From CBDDKU01 sp965230375 (GTDB lineage: Bacteria > Bacteroidota > Bacteroidia > Flavobacteriales_D > Cryomorphaceae): 64,000 nt of DNA. The position numbers and the translations under genes are program-made. This document shows, piece by piece, positions 51,815 to 59,786 of the stretch. A model generated the notes under the pieces. The model searched no databases and had not been told where the DNA came from. It saw nothing but the letters and a program-made list of their open reading frames with translations. The stretch is taken from assembly GCA_965230375.1 (NCBI GenBank), contig CBDDKU010000012.1, positions 1-64,000 of the forward strand, in the 5' to 3' direction. Position 1 is the first letter of the stretch. Every line of letters starts with the position of its first letter.

Positions 51815-54800
51815 ATGCTATTCTTTTCTGCGCAGTGTGGGGAGGCGATATCGACGGCGATCTTGACCAAGATCTCTACTTTCGTAAACTACAAGCAAGG
51901 TGGTGGCGGTGGAGTTGCCAAAGACTTTCTCCTGATCAATGATGGAACCGGAGTTTTTACAGACGAAAGTGAATCGAGACTCGGGAATTTGCGAAACTCG
52001 GCCTTCGGTACCGCGGTTCAGATCTATGATATGGACAACGATGGAGATCAGGACATCCTGAAAATTTCCACTCTTTTCTCCGTCTTGCCTTGGGGCGACA
52101 ACGGTCTCTTTGTTCTTTTCAATGATGGAACGGGGTCATTCTCCAATTGGCAAAACATTGCGCCAACCGCGCCATACATGTTTGAAGTGGCTGATTACAA
52201 CGGCGACGACCAGTTAGATGTATTTGTTGTGGATGATGGAGCTGACTTCCTGATTACGGTAAATTCAGTTATTCCCGATCAGAGCTTGAATACAACCATC
52301 ACACCGGTCGTTAACGGGTTGAATGGATTTGGTGGAAACGTACACGCAATCGACTTGGACTTGGATGGTGATTTAGATATTGCTGTGTCTGATGTCGATG
52401 TCGATATCCCACCTTGTAATTCAAACCGGAGACTGGCCTTACTCGAAAATCAGGGCGGTGTATTTGTAGATCATCACACCACTGACAATTATCCGTGGGA
52501 GATGAATAGCTACGACCTTGGGTTTATTGACGTCAATGGGGATGGACTTCAAGACTTTATCACTGGGGGCTGTAGCGGATACAATGTCTTTATGAGCAAC
52601 AATTGTGATCTCGTTACAAGCTCAGCCGATTTTGATCTTGATGGACTGGCAGATGCCTGCGACCCCTGTCCGACAAATCCTGATCCAAGTTGTGCTCCCG
52701 ATGTGAATTTCCCAACCGTAGGGCTTCACGGATCAGTAGCAAGGCAATGGAATGAATTGCTTCTAGAGTCAATTCGAAGAGACTTTGCACGGCCAACAGT
52801 TCATGCCAGAAACTTATTCCATACTTCACTCGGTATGTGGGATACCTGGGCTGTCTACAACGACACGGCCTGCACCTTCCTTCTTGGCCAAACGGTGGAT
52901 GGATTCGAATGTCCTTTCGACTCCGTACCAACACCTGACGATGTAGATGAAGCCCGCGACAAAGCCCTTAGCTACATGTCATACAGACTCCTATCGCATC
53001 GGTTTTCAACCTCTCCAAACGCAGCTCTTTTGCAAATGGCATACGATGCACACATGGACTCCCTGGGCTATGATATCAGTGTAGTGGCTCAAGACTACGT
53101 AAATGGAGATCCCGCAGCACTCGGGAACTACGTTGCTCAATGCATCATCAATTTTGGATTGCAAGACGGTTCTAACGAACAAAATGGTTATGCCAACATT
53201 AGGTATGAGCCTGTGAATCCACCCATGATTGTTGATGTACCTGGAAATTCAACAATAGAGGACTGGAACCGTTGGCAGCCGTTATCCTTAGACTTGTTTA
53301 TCGATCAAAGTGGAAATGAAATTCCGGGAGCCACTCCACCTTTTTTGAGCCCGGAGTGGGGACAGGTTAGTCCTTTTGCCCTTCAGGAAGAAGATAAAGA
53401 CACCTACCATAGAGATGACTTCGACTACGAGGTGTATCACAATCCAGGATCACCTCCGCTGATTGATACAACAGGTGTTGAAAGTTCCGAAGATTATATG
53501 TTTGGCTTTATGACAACCTTGCTTTGGAGCTCGCATCTGGATCCAACGGACGGGGTGATGTGGGATATCTCGCCTGCATCAATTGGAAAGCGAGATGATC
53601 TTCCCGAAACTGTGGCTGACTACCCCGATTTTTACAACCAAATGGATGGAGGAACTACCAGCCCTGGCCACCCAATAAACCCGGCTACTGGCCAGCCGTA
53701 CGCACCCAACATGGTGCCGCGAGCAGATTACGCCCGCGTTTTAGCCGAATTCTGGGCTGATGGTCCCGATAGTGAAACACCTCCCGGCCACTGGTTCACA
53801 ATCTTGAACTACGTATCAGATCACGAAGATTTGGAGAAGAAATTTATGGGCGAAGGTCCAGTTCTCGACGATCTCGAATGGGATGTGAAATCCTATTTCA
53901 TGCTGGGTGGCGCCATGCACGATGCCGCTGTTTCTACCTGGGGTATCAAAGGATGGTACGATTATTTGAGACCGATTTCGGCCATCAGAGCTATGGCCAG
54001 CCGTGGACAGAGTTCAGATCCGGGTGGAGAATCTTATCACCCTGCCGGAGTGCCTCTCGTGCCCGGGTATGTGGAAGTCATTGGCGAAGGTGACCCCCTA
54101 GCTGGAGATGACAACGAATTCCTTGGTGATATCAAGATTAAAGCCTGGAAAGGGCACAATGCCATCAACAACGTTGACGTCGATGAAGCTGGCGTAGACT
54201 GGATTCTGGCTTCGACATGGGAGCCCTACCAGCGTCCTTCATTCGTCACCCCGCCATTTGCTGGATACATTTCCGGACACTCCACCTTCTCGCGTGCGGC
54301 AGCGGAGATTTTGACATCACTAACCGGAGATGAGTATTTCCCAGGCGGAATGGGAACATTCACAGCTCCTCAAGACGAGTTTCTAGTCTTCGAAGATGGT
54401 CCTAGCGTTGATGTTGTCTTGCAATGGGCTACCTATCAGGATGCTGCCGATGAATCAGGTTTGTCGCGAATTTGGGGTGGAATTCACCCTCCTTGCGACG
54501 ATATTCCAGGAAGGAAAAATGGAATTGTCATCGGACAAGATGCCTTTTCAAAAGCCTTAACTTATTTCAATGGATGTCAACCGATCGTGCCTTGCGAAAC
54601 GGCCGATCCTATCGCAATTTGTCAGGATATCACCATCGACTTGGATGAAAACGGTCTTGCAAGCTTAAACCCTAATGATATCGACAATGGAAGTAATGAT
54701 GAATGCACGGCACAAGAAAACCTGATCATGTCTCTCGATATCTCAGAGTTTACTTGCGAAGATGTGGATTCGAGTCCAATCACTGTTACGCTCACCGTTA

Positions 54801-55438
54801 CCGACGAAGCAGGGAATAGTTCAGAATGCACCAGCCTCGTGACCATCAACCCTGGAGTCAACTGCTTCGATTGCCCAGATCTTGAAGCGAATATTTCCGA
54901 TGCTTGTGATGATGGTAATGTAAATACAGAAAACGACGTTGTAAACGCCGATTGCGAATGTGAAGGAACGCCAGTTTTGGCTTCCATTTCTGGATCTATT
55001 GATTGGTCAGAATCTTGTGGAAGTGGCGAAATGTCGGTCAAATTTTATGAGCCGGGCACGACCAATTTGCTCTACGATCTCACTTCACCTTTTGATCAAA
55101 GCGGAGGATTCCAAATCATGAATATCTCGATGGGCACATACGATGTATTCATCAAGCCCAGCGGTCACCTTAAGAAAGGGTTCACTGGGATTGCGGTAAC
55201 GGCCGGCGTGAATGTCCTTGATGCAGGATCATTTGTGGGTGGTGATATCAATAACGACAATGTCGTCAACATCATCGACGTCTCCTTCATAAACAGCGCC
55301 TTTGGGTCGACTAGTGGTGATGATGCCTTCAACCCTCTCTGCGATTTCAATTGCGATTCGATTGTGAATATCATCGACATCTCCATTCTAAACAACTACT
55401 ACGGACAAGTAGGAGAAGAACCTAGCGACGGTCTTTAG
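51815..55438 (+). CDS. C-terminal part: vanadium-haloperoxidase-like enzyme with dockerin
   Basis: 1,207-residue frame; real similarity starts at FVNYKQGGGGGVAKDF (about 51881). After FG-GAP repeats, the PAP2/vanadium-haloperoxidase fold has the full set of oxyanion residues: K-x6-RP (KGWYDYLRP, about 53948), ISGHST in place of PSGH (about 54268), and SR-x5-H-x3-D (SRIWGGIHPPCDD, about 54463). Such proteins are haloperoxidases or phosphatases; which one is not decidable. The end holds a Cys module (CPDLEANISDACDDG...), a beta-sandwich and two dockerin-like calcium repeats (GGDINNDNVVNIIDVSFIN, CDFNCDSIVNIIDISILN), but no T9SS domain. Confidence 0.8.
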   Translation: MLFFSAQCGEAISTAILTKISTFVNYKQGGGGGVAKDFLLINDGTGVFTDESESRLGNLRNSAFGTAVQIYDMDNDGDQDILKISTLFSVLPWGDNGLFVLFNDGTGSFSNWQNIAPTAPYMFEVADYNGDDQLDVFVVDDGADFLITVNSVIPDQSLNTTITPVVNGLNGFGGNVHAIDLDLDGDLDIAVSDVDVDIPPCNSNRRLALLENQGGVFVDHHTTDNYPWEMNSYDLGFIDVNGDGLQDFITGGCSGYNVFMSNNCDLVTSSADFDLDGLADACDPCPTNPDPSCAPDVNFPTVGLHGSVARQWNELLLESIRRDFARPTVHARNLFHTSLGMWDTWAVYNDTACTFLLGQTVDGFECPFDSVPTPDDVDEARDKALSYMSYRLLSHRFSTSPNAALLQMAYDAHMDSLGYDISVVAQDYVNGDPAALGNYVAQCIINFGLQDGSNEQNGYANIRYEPVNPPMIVDVPGNSTIEDWNRWQPLSLDLFIDQSGNEIPGATPPFLSPEWGQVSPFALQEEDKDTYHRDDFDYEVYHNPGSPPLIDTTGVESSEDYMFGFMTTLLWSSHLDPTDGVMWDISPASIGKRDDLPETVADYPDFYNQMDGGTTSPGHPINPATGQPYAPNMVPRADYARVLAEFWADGPDSETPPGHWFTILNYVSDHEDLEKKFMGEGPVLDDLEWDVKSYFMLGGAMHDAAVSTWGIKGWYDYLRPISAIRAMASRGQSSDPGGESYHPAGVPLVPGYVEVIGEGDPLAGDDNEFLGDIKIKAWKGHNAINNVDVDEAGVDWILASTWEPYQRPSFVTPPFAGYISGHSTFSRAAAEILTSLTGDEYFPGGMGTFTAPQDEFLVFEDGPSVDVVLQWATYQDAADESGLSRIWGGIHPPCDDIPGRKNGIVIGQDAFSKALTYFNGCQPIVPCETADPIAICQDITIDLDENGLASLNPNDIDNGSNDECTAQENLIMSLDISEFTCEDVDSSPITVTLTVTDEAGNSSECTSLVTINPGVNCFDCPDLEANISDACDDGNVNTENDVVNADCECEGTPVLASISGSIDWSESCGSGEMSVKFYEPGTTNLLYDLTSPFDQSGGFQIMNISMGTYDVFIKPSGHLKKGFTGIAVTAGVNVLDAGSFVGGDINNDNVVNIIDVSFINSAFGSTSGDDAFNPLCDFNCDSIVNIIDISILNNYYGQVGEEPSDGL
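54926..55422 (+). repeat. 497-bp direct repeat, copy 1
   Basis: Aligns without a gap to 58848-59344 (constant offset 3,922 bp), starting ACAGAAAACGACG and ending in GGAGAAGAACC. It encodes the Cys-module end, a beta-sandwich and the dockerin of both genes. Long identical runs alternate with mostly synonymous changes. Confidence 0.85.
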
Positions 55439-55461
55439 CAGATAAACCCAATTAAAATATC

Positions 55462-55499
55462 AAATCGGAGTCCTAAAAACGGGGCTCCGATTTGTTTTA
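55462..55499 (+). terminator. Rho-independent terminator after the frameshifted gene
   Basis: AAATCGGAGTCC pairs with GGGCTCCGATTT around TAAAAACG, followed by GTTTTATT. Confidence 0.82.
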
Positions 55500-55706
55500 T
55501 TACTTATCGCCACATTCTCTTTGGGTCTTCTATGATTTTGTTGCAAAGCCCTTATCCGAGCTATTGCACCGAAGAAATTCGAACGAATAGATTTGGCCAT
55601 ATTTCCCACCACTACTTGTAACGTGCTCATTTCTAATTTATTCGTAACTTACCAAGCATAACCAATATTAACCAATCCACTTTCTACTGTCCTCTGCACC
55701 TAACCA

Positions 55707-58700
55707 ATGCAGTTGAATTTTGAAAGTCGAACAACCTCTCTAGCTATGAAATCTAAGCTTTCTGTGGCTGTAGAATGCATTCGTGTATATACACCCACCA
55801 CCTGCGGGCATATTCAACTCGCCGCCTTTTCTATCGTTTTATTTTTCTTCTCACTTCAAAACAGTCATGCACAACCTGTAAATGACAATGTTTGTGGAGC
55901 TATTACCGTCCCAGTTGATGGCAGTATTAACGTGTATTCGAATGTAGACGCCACGTCTCAAACCGATGAAGTAGTACCACCCGGTGGCTTATGTGCATCT
56001 CAATCTAATTGGTGTGGAGGTAATGCCGCGGTAGAAAATTCTGTTTGGTTCAAATTTTTGGCTCCTGCATCAGGAATTGTTAACGTACTGACGTGCAATG
56101 ACGGCACAACAGTAGATACGCAAGTAGCCATCTATCTAGCAGAAGGTTGTGGCAACTTCACCAGCTTCACCTTAATTGGAGCAAACGACGACCTCGCTGG
56201 ATGCACCCAAACGTATGCATCTAGTTTGGATGCTTGTGTAATCCCAAATCGTCAATATTATCTTCAAATCGATGGCTACAACGGAAGTTCTGGCGATATT
56301 GCCCTAAGCCTGACATCTGGTGATGAAAGCCTTTGCATCGACTGTCCGGACTTGGGAGAAGACGTGGGTGCTTCTTGTGATGATGGAGACCCGGACACTA
56401 TGAATGATGTGGTTACTTCAAATTGCGAATGTCAGGGCGCTCAACCATGCCAGAATGATGTTTTATTTGCTACATACACGTTCAATGGCTCTGATTTGAT
56501 GGTCAGTGGTACATGCGTCTACGAAAGTGAATACAATACATACGCAAATGCCATTTCCGGCGAAACTTACGAGTTCACTTCCAGTCAAGATCTTGAACCT
56601 GGTTTTATTACGGTTACGAGCGGTGCTGCGGACGGTCCGGTACTCGGGTTTGGCTACAGTCCAGTCACTGTAGAGTCAGATATAAACGGAACACTTTATG
56701 TCCACTACACTGTAGATGGTGCATGTAACACCGAGAGCGGAAATTGTACGGCAAATTCTGGCCAATGCATTACTTGTCCTGAATATTGTGAAGATTTGGA
56801 TTTAGCTGTTGGATCACCTTGTGATGATGGTGACTCAAACACTATAAACGACGCTGTCACAAGTGAATGCGAATGCTTTGGTGAGCAAGCCTGTAGTACA
56901 GGAAGTGACTATGTAACACGGACCTTATTAGAAACTACTGAATTAGTCCCTGGATCAAGCTGTAACTACGAATCAGAGTACAACGAATGGACTAACGCTA
57001 TCTCAGGAAATCAGTATACTTTCACTTCAGAAGACACCGAAGGAACTCCTGGATTCATCACTGTGCGAGCTTCAACCCCCGGGGGAGCAGTTTTAGGCTT
57101 TGGATTCAGTCCACTTACGATTACTTCAAACATAAACGGCTCATTATTTGCACATTATACGGTAAATGGTGTTTGCGAAACAGAAGCCGGAACATGTATA
57201 AGCACAGCTGCATTTTGTAGCTCATGCCCAGTTTATTGCGAGGTATTAGACCTCGTTGAAGGCACTCCCTGCGACGATGGCGACCCTGATACAAATTTTG
57301 ATAGAATTACAGAAGATTGTGAGTGTGCAGGTGCCTTGCCATGCATGGGAGATTATTTTTGGGCGTCGATAGCTTCGCAAGGAAATGATTTGATTCAAGA
57401 TTTCACGACTTGTAATTTATTTGATGACTATAATGAATTGGAGAATGCTATCTCTGGTGAACAATATACCTTTACTTCTGACGATGGCGATTCAGATGCA
57501 TTAGCTTTTATAACTGTGCGCAGCGGAAGTTTTGATGGAACGGTCATTGGACAAGGCTATAGCCCGCTCACTGTCACAAGCGATGTCGATGGTTCCTTGT
57601 TTTCATCTTACACAGCTGATGAATACTGTGATGATTTCCCAGACCTAGGATGTTTGGTATCGACCGTTCAGTGTATTTCATGTCCAGAATTCTGCGAAGA
57701 CCTCGGCCTGACCGTTGGGGATCCTTGTGATGATGGGGATGAGGAAACCATTAACGATACTGTGACGTCTGATTGTGGTTGCGAAGGGGTATATCCAGTG
57801 CCAGCAAACGACCTTTGTGAGAATGCAGAATCAATTTCTGTATTGCCACCCGGAGAGTGCACCATATCTTCTGCTACGACTGGAACTACTCATGGCGCAA
57901 CTGACAACCAAGGAGCTTTTTCCTGTGATTTAACAGGTGGTGATTGGCCTGACGTATTCTACACATTCAATTCGGGACCATACAGTTCTGTGATCATCAC
58001 GAATGGAAACCTCACCCAAGTTGACATGGTCATGAGTGTTTCTGAATCTTGTGGCGGCGCAAACATATTGTGTGAAATAGGAACAAACAACTATGAACTT
58101 GGCGTTACACCAAACACAGATTATATCATTCGCATAGCTCCAAATATTTCATTTGGTTCAACGGGTACCTTTCTCCTGTGTGTAGAGGGAGTATATGATT
58201 GTCCTGACTTATCTGCGAATGTGGGCGACGCATGCAACGATGGGAATCCGGGAACCATAAATGACACTGTAACATCTGAATGTAGTTGTGAAGGAAGTAT
58301 TGTATTTGATTGTCCTGAACTGAGCGCAAACATCGGCGATGCGTGTGATGATGGTAATGGAAATACGGAAAACGACGTTGTAAACGCCGATTGTGAATGT
58401 GAAGGAACTCCAATTGCAACTGCTTCCCTTCTGGCTTTGGAATGTGGTGGAGAAGTCATCCAAATTACATACGCCTTGGCAGGAGTCAATGGTGGTGGAG
58501 AAGCTACATCTGAAACTCGAACCATCTATGCATTTGCCCCAGATGGCGGTGGCACTACGCCAACATACACTGGAAGTTCTTGGCCGTATGTCATCATTTC
58601 GGGTAGTTTAAACATTGATCCAAGCATATCAGCTTCGCTGACCACAAATCCGAATGGTGTGCTACTTGTGAATGGCTGGCCTGCTTATCAATTTGCAGGT

Positions 58701-59366
58701 GATGAAAGCCCCGATGAAGCCAACGGGACATTCGGACCATGGTATTACTTCTTGCCAAATGGAGACCAGAGTCAGGATGCCTGCCCGACAGACTGCCCAG
58801 GGCTTGGTCTCAACATCGGAGACTCTTGCGATGATGGAAATCCGGGTACAGAAAACGACGTTGTAAACGCCGATTGCGAATGTGTAGGAACACCAGTTTT
58901 GGCATCCATTTCTGGATCTATTGATTGGTCAGAATCTTGTGGAAGCGGTGAAATGTCGGTTAGATTCTATGAACCGGGAACAACCAATTTGCTCTACTCT
59001 CTCATTTCACCTTTTGGCCCGGGCGGAGGATTTCAAATAATGAATATCCCGGTGGGCACTTACGATGTATTTATCAAGCCGAATGGTCATCTTCGGAAAG
59101 GGTTTACAGGTACTGAGCTAACGGCCGGCGTGAATGTCCTTGATGCCGGATCATTTGTGGGTGGTGATATCAATAACGACAATGTCGTCAACATCATAGA
59201 CGTCTCCTTCATAAACAGCGCCTTTGGATCAATTAGCGGGGATATCAACTTCAATCCGCTCTGCGATTTCAACTGTGATGCAATTGTGAATATCATCGAT
59301 ATCTCCATACTGAACAACTATTACGGACAGGTAGGAGAAGAACCGGAAGATGTTGCTGTGGAGTGA
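55707..59366 (+). CDS. Giant secreted Cys-module repeat protein with dockerin
   Basis: 1,219 residues. A hydrophobic signal (AAFSIVLFFFSLQNSHAQ) begins late, at about residue 40, so ATG 55746 (MKSKLSVAVECIR) is a possible better start. A PPC-like domain comes first (VENSVWFKFLAPASGIVNVLTC). Then seven copies of a ~35-residue Cys module of the form C-PDL...xC-DDG-DPxTxND-VT-xC-ECxG alternate with longer beta domains (YESEYNxxxNAISGExYTFTS, three copies). It ends with a beta-sandwich and dockerin like the upstream gene. No T9SS domain. The frame is intact over 3.66 kb, unlike its neighbour. Function unknown, probably extracellular matrix or surface. Confidence 0.85.
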   Translation: MQLNFESRTTSLAMKSKLSVAVECIRVYTPTTCGHIQLAAFSIVLFFFSLQNSHAQPVNDNVCGAITVPVDGSINVYSNVDATSQTDEVVPPGGLCASQSNWCGGNAAVENSVWFKFLAPASGIVNVLTCNDGTTVDTQVAIYLAEGCGNFTSFTLIGANDDLAGCTQTYASSLDACVIPNRQYYLQIDGYNGSSGDIALSLTSGDESLCIDCPDLGEDVGASCDDGDPDTMNDVVTSNCECQGAQPCQNDVLFATYTFNGSDLMVSGTCVYESEYNTYANAISGETYEFTSSQDLEPGFITVTSGAADGPVLGFGYSPVTVESDINGTLYVHYTVDGACNTESGNCTANSGQCITCPEYCEDLDLAVGSPCDDGDSNTINDAVTSECECFGEQACSTGSDYVTRTLLETTELVPGSSCNYESEYNEWTNAISGNQYTFTSEDTEGTPGFITVRASTPGGAVLGFGFSPLTITSNINGSLFAHYTVNGVCETEAGTCISTAAFCSSCPVYCEVLDLVEGTPCDDGDPDTNFDRITEDCECAGALPCMGDYFWASIASQGNDLIQDFTTCNLFDDYNELENAISGEQYTFTSDDGDSDALAFITVRSGSFDGTVIGQGYSPLTVTSDVDGSLFSSYTADEYCDDFPDLGCLVSTVQCISCPEFCEDLGLTVGDPCDDGDEETINDTVTSDCGCEGVYPVPANDLCENAESISVLPPGECTISSATTGTTHGATDNQGAFSCDLTGGDWPDVFYTFNSGPYSSVIITNGNLTQVDMVMSVSESCGGANILCEIGTNNYELGVTPNTDYIIRIAPNISFGSTGTFLLCVEGVYDCPDLSANVGDACNDGNPGTINDTVTSECSCEGSIVFDCPELSANIGDACDDGNGNTENDVVNADCECEGTPIATASLLALECGGEVIQITYALAGVNGGGEATSETRTIYAFAPDGGGTTPTYTGSSWPYVIISGSLNIDPSISASLTTNPNGVLLVNGWPAYQFAGDESPDEANGTFGPWYYFLPNGDQSQDACPTDCPGLGLNIGDSCDDGNPGTENDVVNADCECVGTPVLASISGSIDWSESCGSGEMSVRFYEPGTTNLLYSLISPFGPGGGFQIMNIPVGTYDVFIKPNGHLRKGFTGTELTAGVNVLDAGSFVGGDINNDNVVNIIDVSFINSAFGSISGDINFNPLCDFNCDAIVNIIDISILNNYYGQVGEEPEDVAVE
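58848..59344 (+). repeat. 497-bp direct repeat, copy 2
   Basis: Second copy of the 54926-55422 repeat at the end of the Cys-module gene, no gaps. A short third piece (about 50 bp: GGAAATACGGAAAACGACG...) sits at about 58362-58412. Confidence 0.85.
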
Positions 59367-59432
59367 TAATGCCGAGCGATCTCATGCTAGATCAGATCTA
59401 GGAGTGTTTCACTCCAAAATCGATAGAAATAA

Positions 59433-59462
59433 AAAAACCCCAGTGAATGCTGGGGTTTTTTG
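59433..59462. terminator. Bidirectional terminator downstream of Cys-module gene
   Basis: AAAAACCCCAG-TGAATG-CTGGGGTTTTT with T runs in both directions. Confidence 0.85.
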
Positions 59463-59503
59463 TTGTCCCACACTAGGGGCTTCCCGATACTTGAATCGGG
59501 ATA
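59459..59503 (-). pseudogene. Probable tRNA-Gln remnant (3' end)
   Basis: Plus strand TGTTGTCCCACACTAGGGG resembles TGTTGTCCCACTAGGGCTCG of the intact tRNA 3' end, with an insertion of a few bases. A T-arm-like hairpin (CCCGATTCAAGTATCGGG on the minus strand) follows, but D-arm and anticodon arm are missing. A terminator comes right after, as for the intact gene. Confidence 0.45.
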
Positions 59504-59521
59504 AACTTCTCGCCCTAGAAA

Positions 59522-59553
59522 CAAAAAAATCCTCAAGCTTTCACTTGAGGATC
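59522..59553 (-). terminator. Terminator of tRNA-Gln
   Basis: ATCCTCAAG-CTTTCA-CTTGAGGAT (59529-59552); on the minus strand it is followed by seven T residues. Confidence 0.85.
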
Positions 59554-59556
59554 TTG

Positions 59557-59629
59557 TTGTCCCACTAGGGCTCGAACCTAGACTCTTCTGAACCAAAATC
59601 AGACGTGTTGCCAGTTACACCATGGGACA
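59557..59629 (-). tRNA. tRNA-Gln (anticodon TTG)
   Basis: Minus-strand cloverleaf: acceptor TGTCCCA/TGGGACA (59623-59629 and 59558-59564), D-arm with GTGTAACTGGCAACAC, anticodon stem TCTGA/TCAGA with loop TTTTGGT giving anticodon TTG, T-loop TTCGAGC with stem CTAGG/CCTAG. Discriminator A; CCA is not encoded. A consensus promoter stands 20 bp upstream and a terminator just downstream. Confidence 0.93.
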
Positions 59630-59649
59630 GTGTCCAATAAATCGGAGTG

Positions 59650-59679
59650 CAAAAGTAAATATTTTTTTATTCTCTTCAA
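59650..59679 (-). promoter_or_regulatory. Bacteroidota promoter of tRNA-Gln (TTG-N19-TACTTTTG)
   Basis: On the minus strand TTG (59679-59677), a 19-nt spacer and TACTTTTG (59657-59650): a complete consensus match, ending 20 bp before the tRNA 5' end. Confidence 0.78.
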
Positions 59680-59786
59680 GAAATCTCAAAAAAATCACAA
59701 TTCTCCCGAACTTATACCAACTCTCATGTGCCGAGTCACAACGCGGCTTGTTATTTTGTTAAATTCGCACGCATAACCACGTACGG

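Larger units (their letters stand above)
48591..55438 (+). pseudogene. Giant secreted FG-GAP/ASPIC, vanadium-haloperoxidase-like, dockerin protein, split by five +1 frameshifts
   Basis: One protein of about 2,280 residues is readable only by skipping one base at five places: about 48819, 49096, 51206, 51563 and 51883. Frames run 0, 1, 2, 0, 1, 2, so every shift is +1, and the length 6,848 minus 5 divides by three. Domain order: signal peptide, FG-GAP/VCBS repeats (to about 49700), ASPIC/UnbV domain (about 49715-49935), lamin-tail-like domain (about 49980-50400), Fn3 and PPC-like beta domains (to about 51340), second FG-GAP block (51420-52620), vanadium-haloperoxidase/PAP2-like domain (52700-54570), Cys module and dockerin (54860-55430). 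Each segment is otherwise free of stops and decay. It may be a pseudogene, an assembly problem or a recoded gene. Confidence 0.7.
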
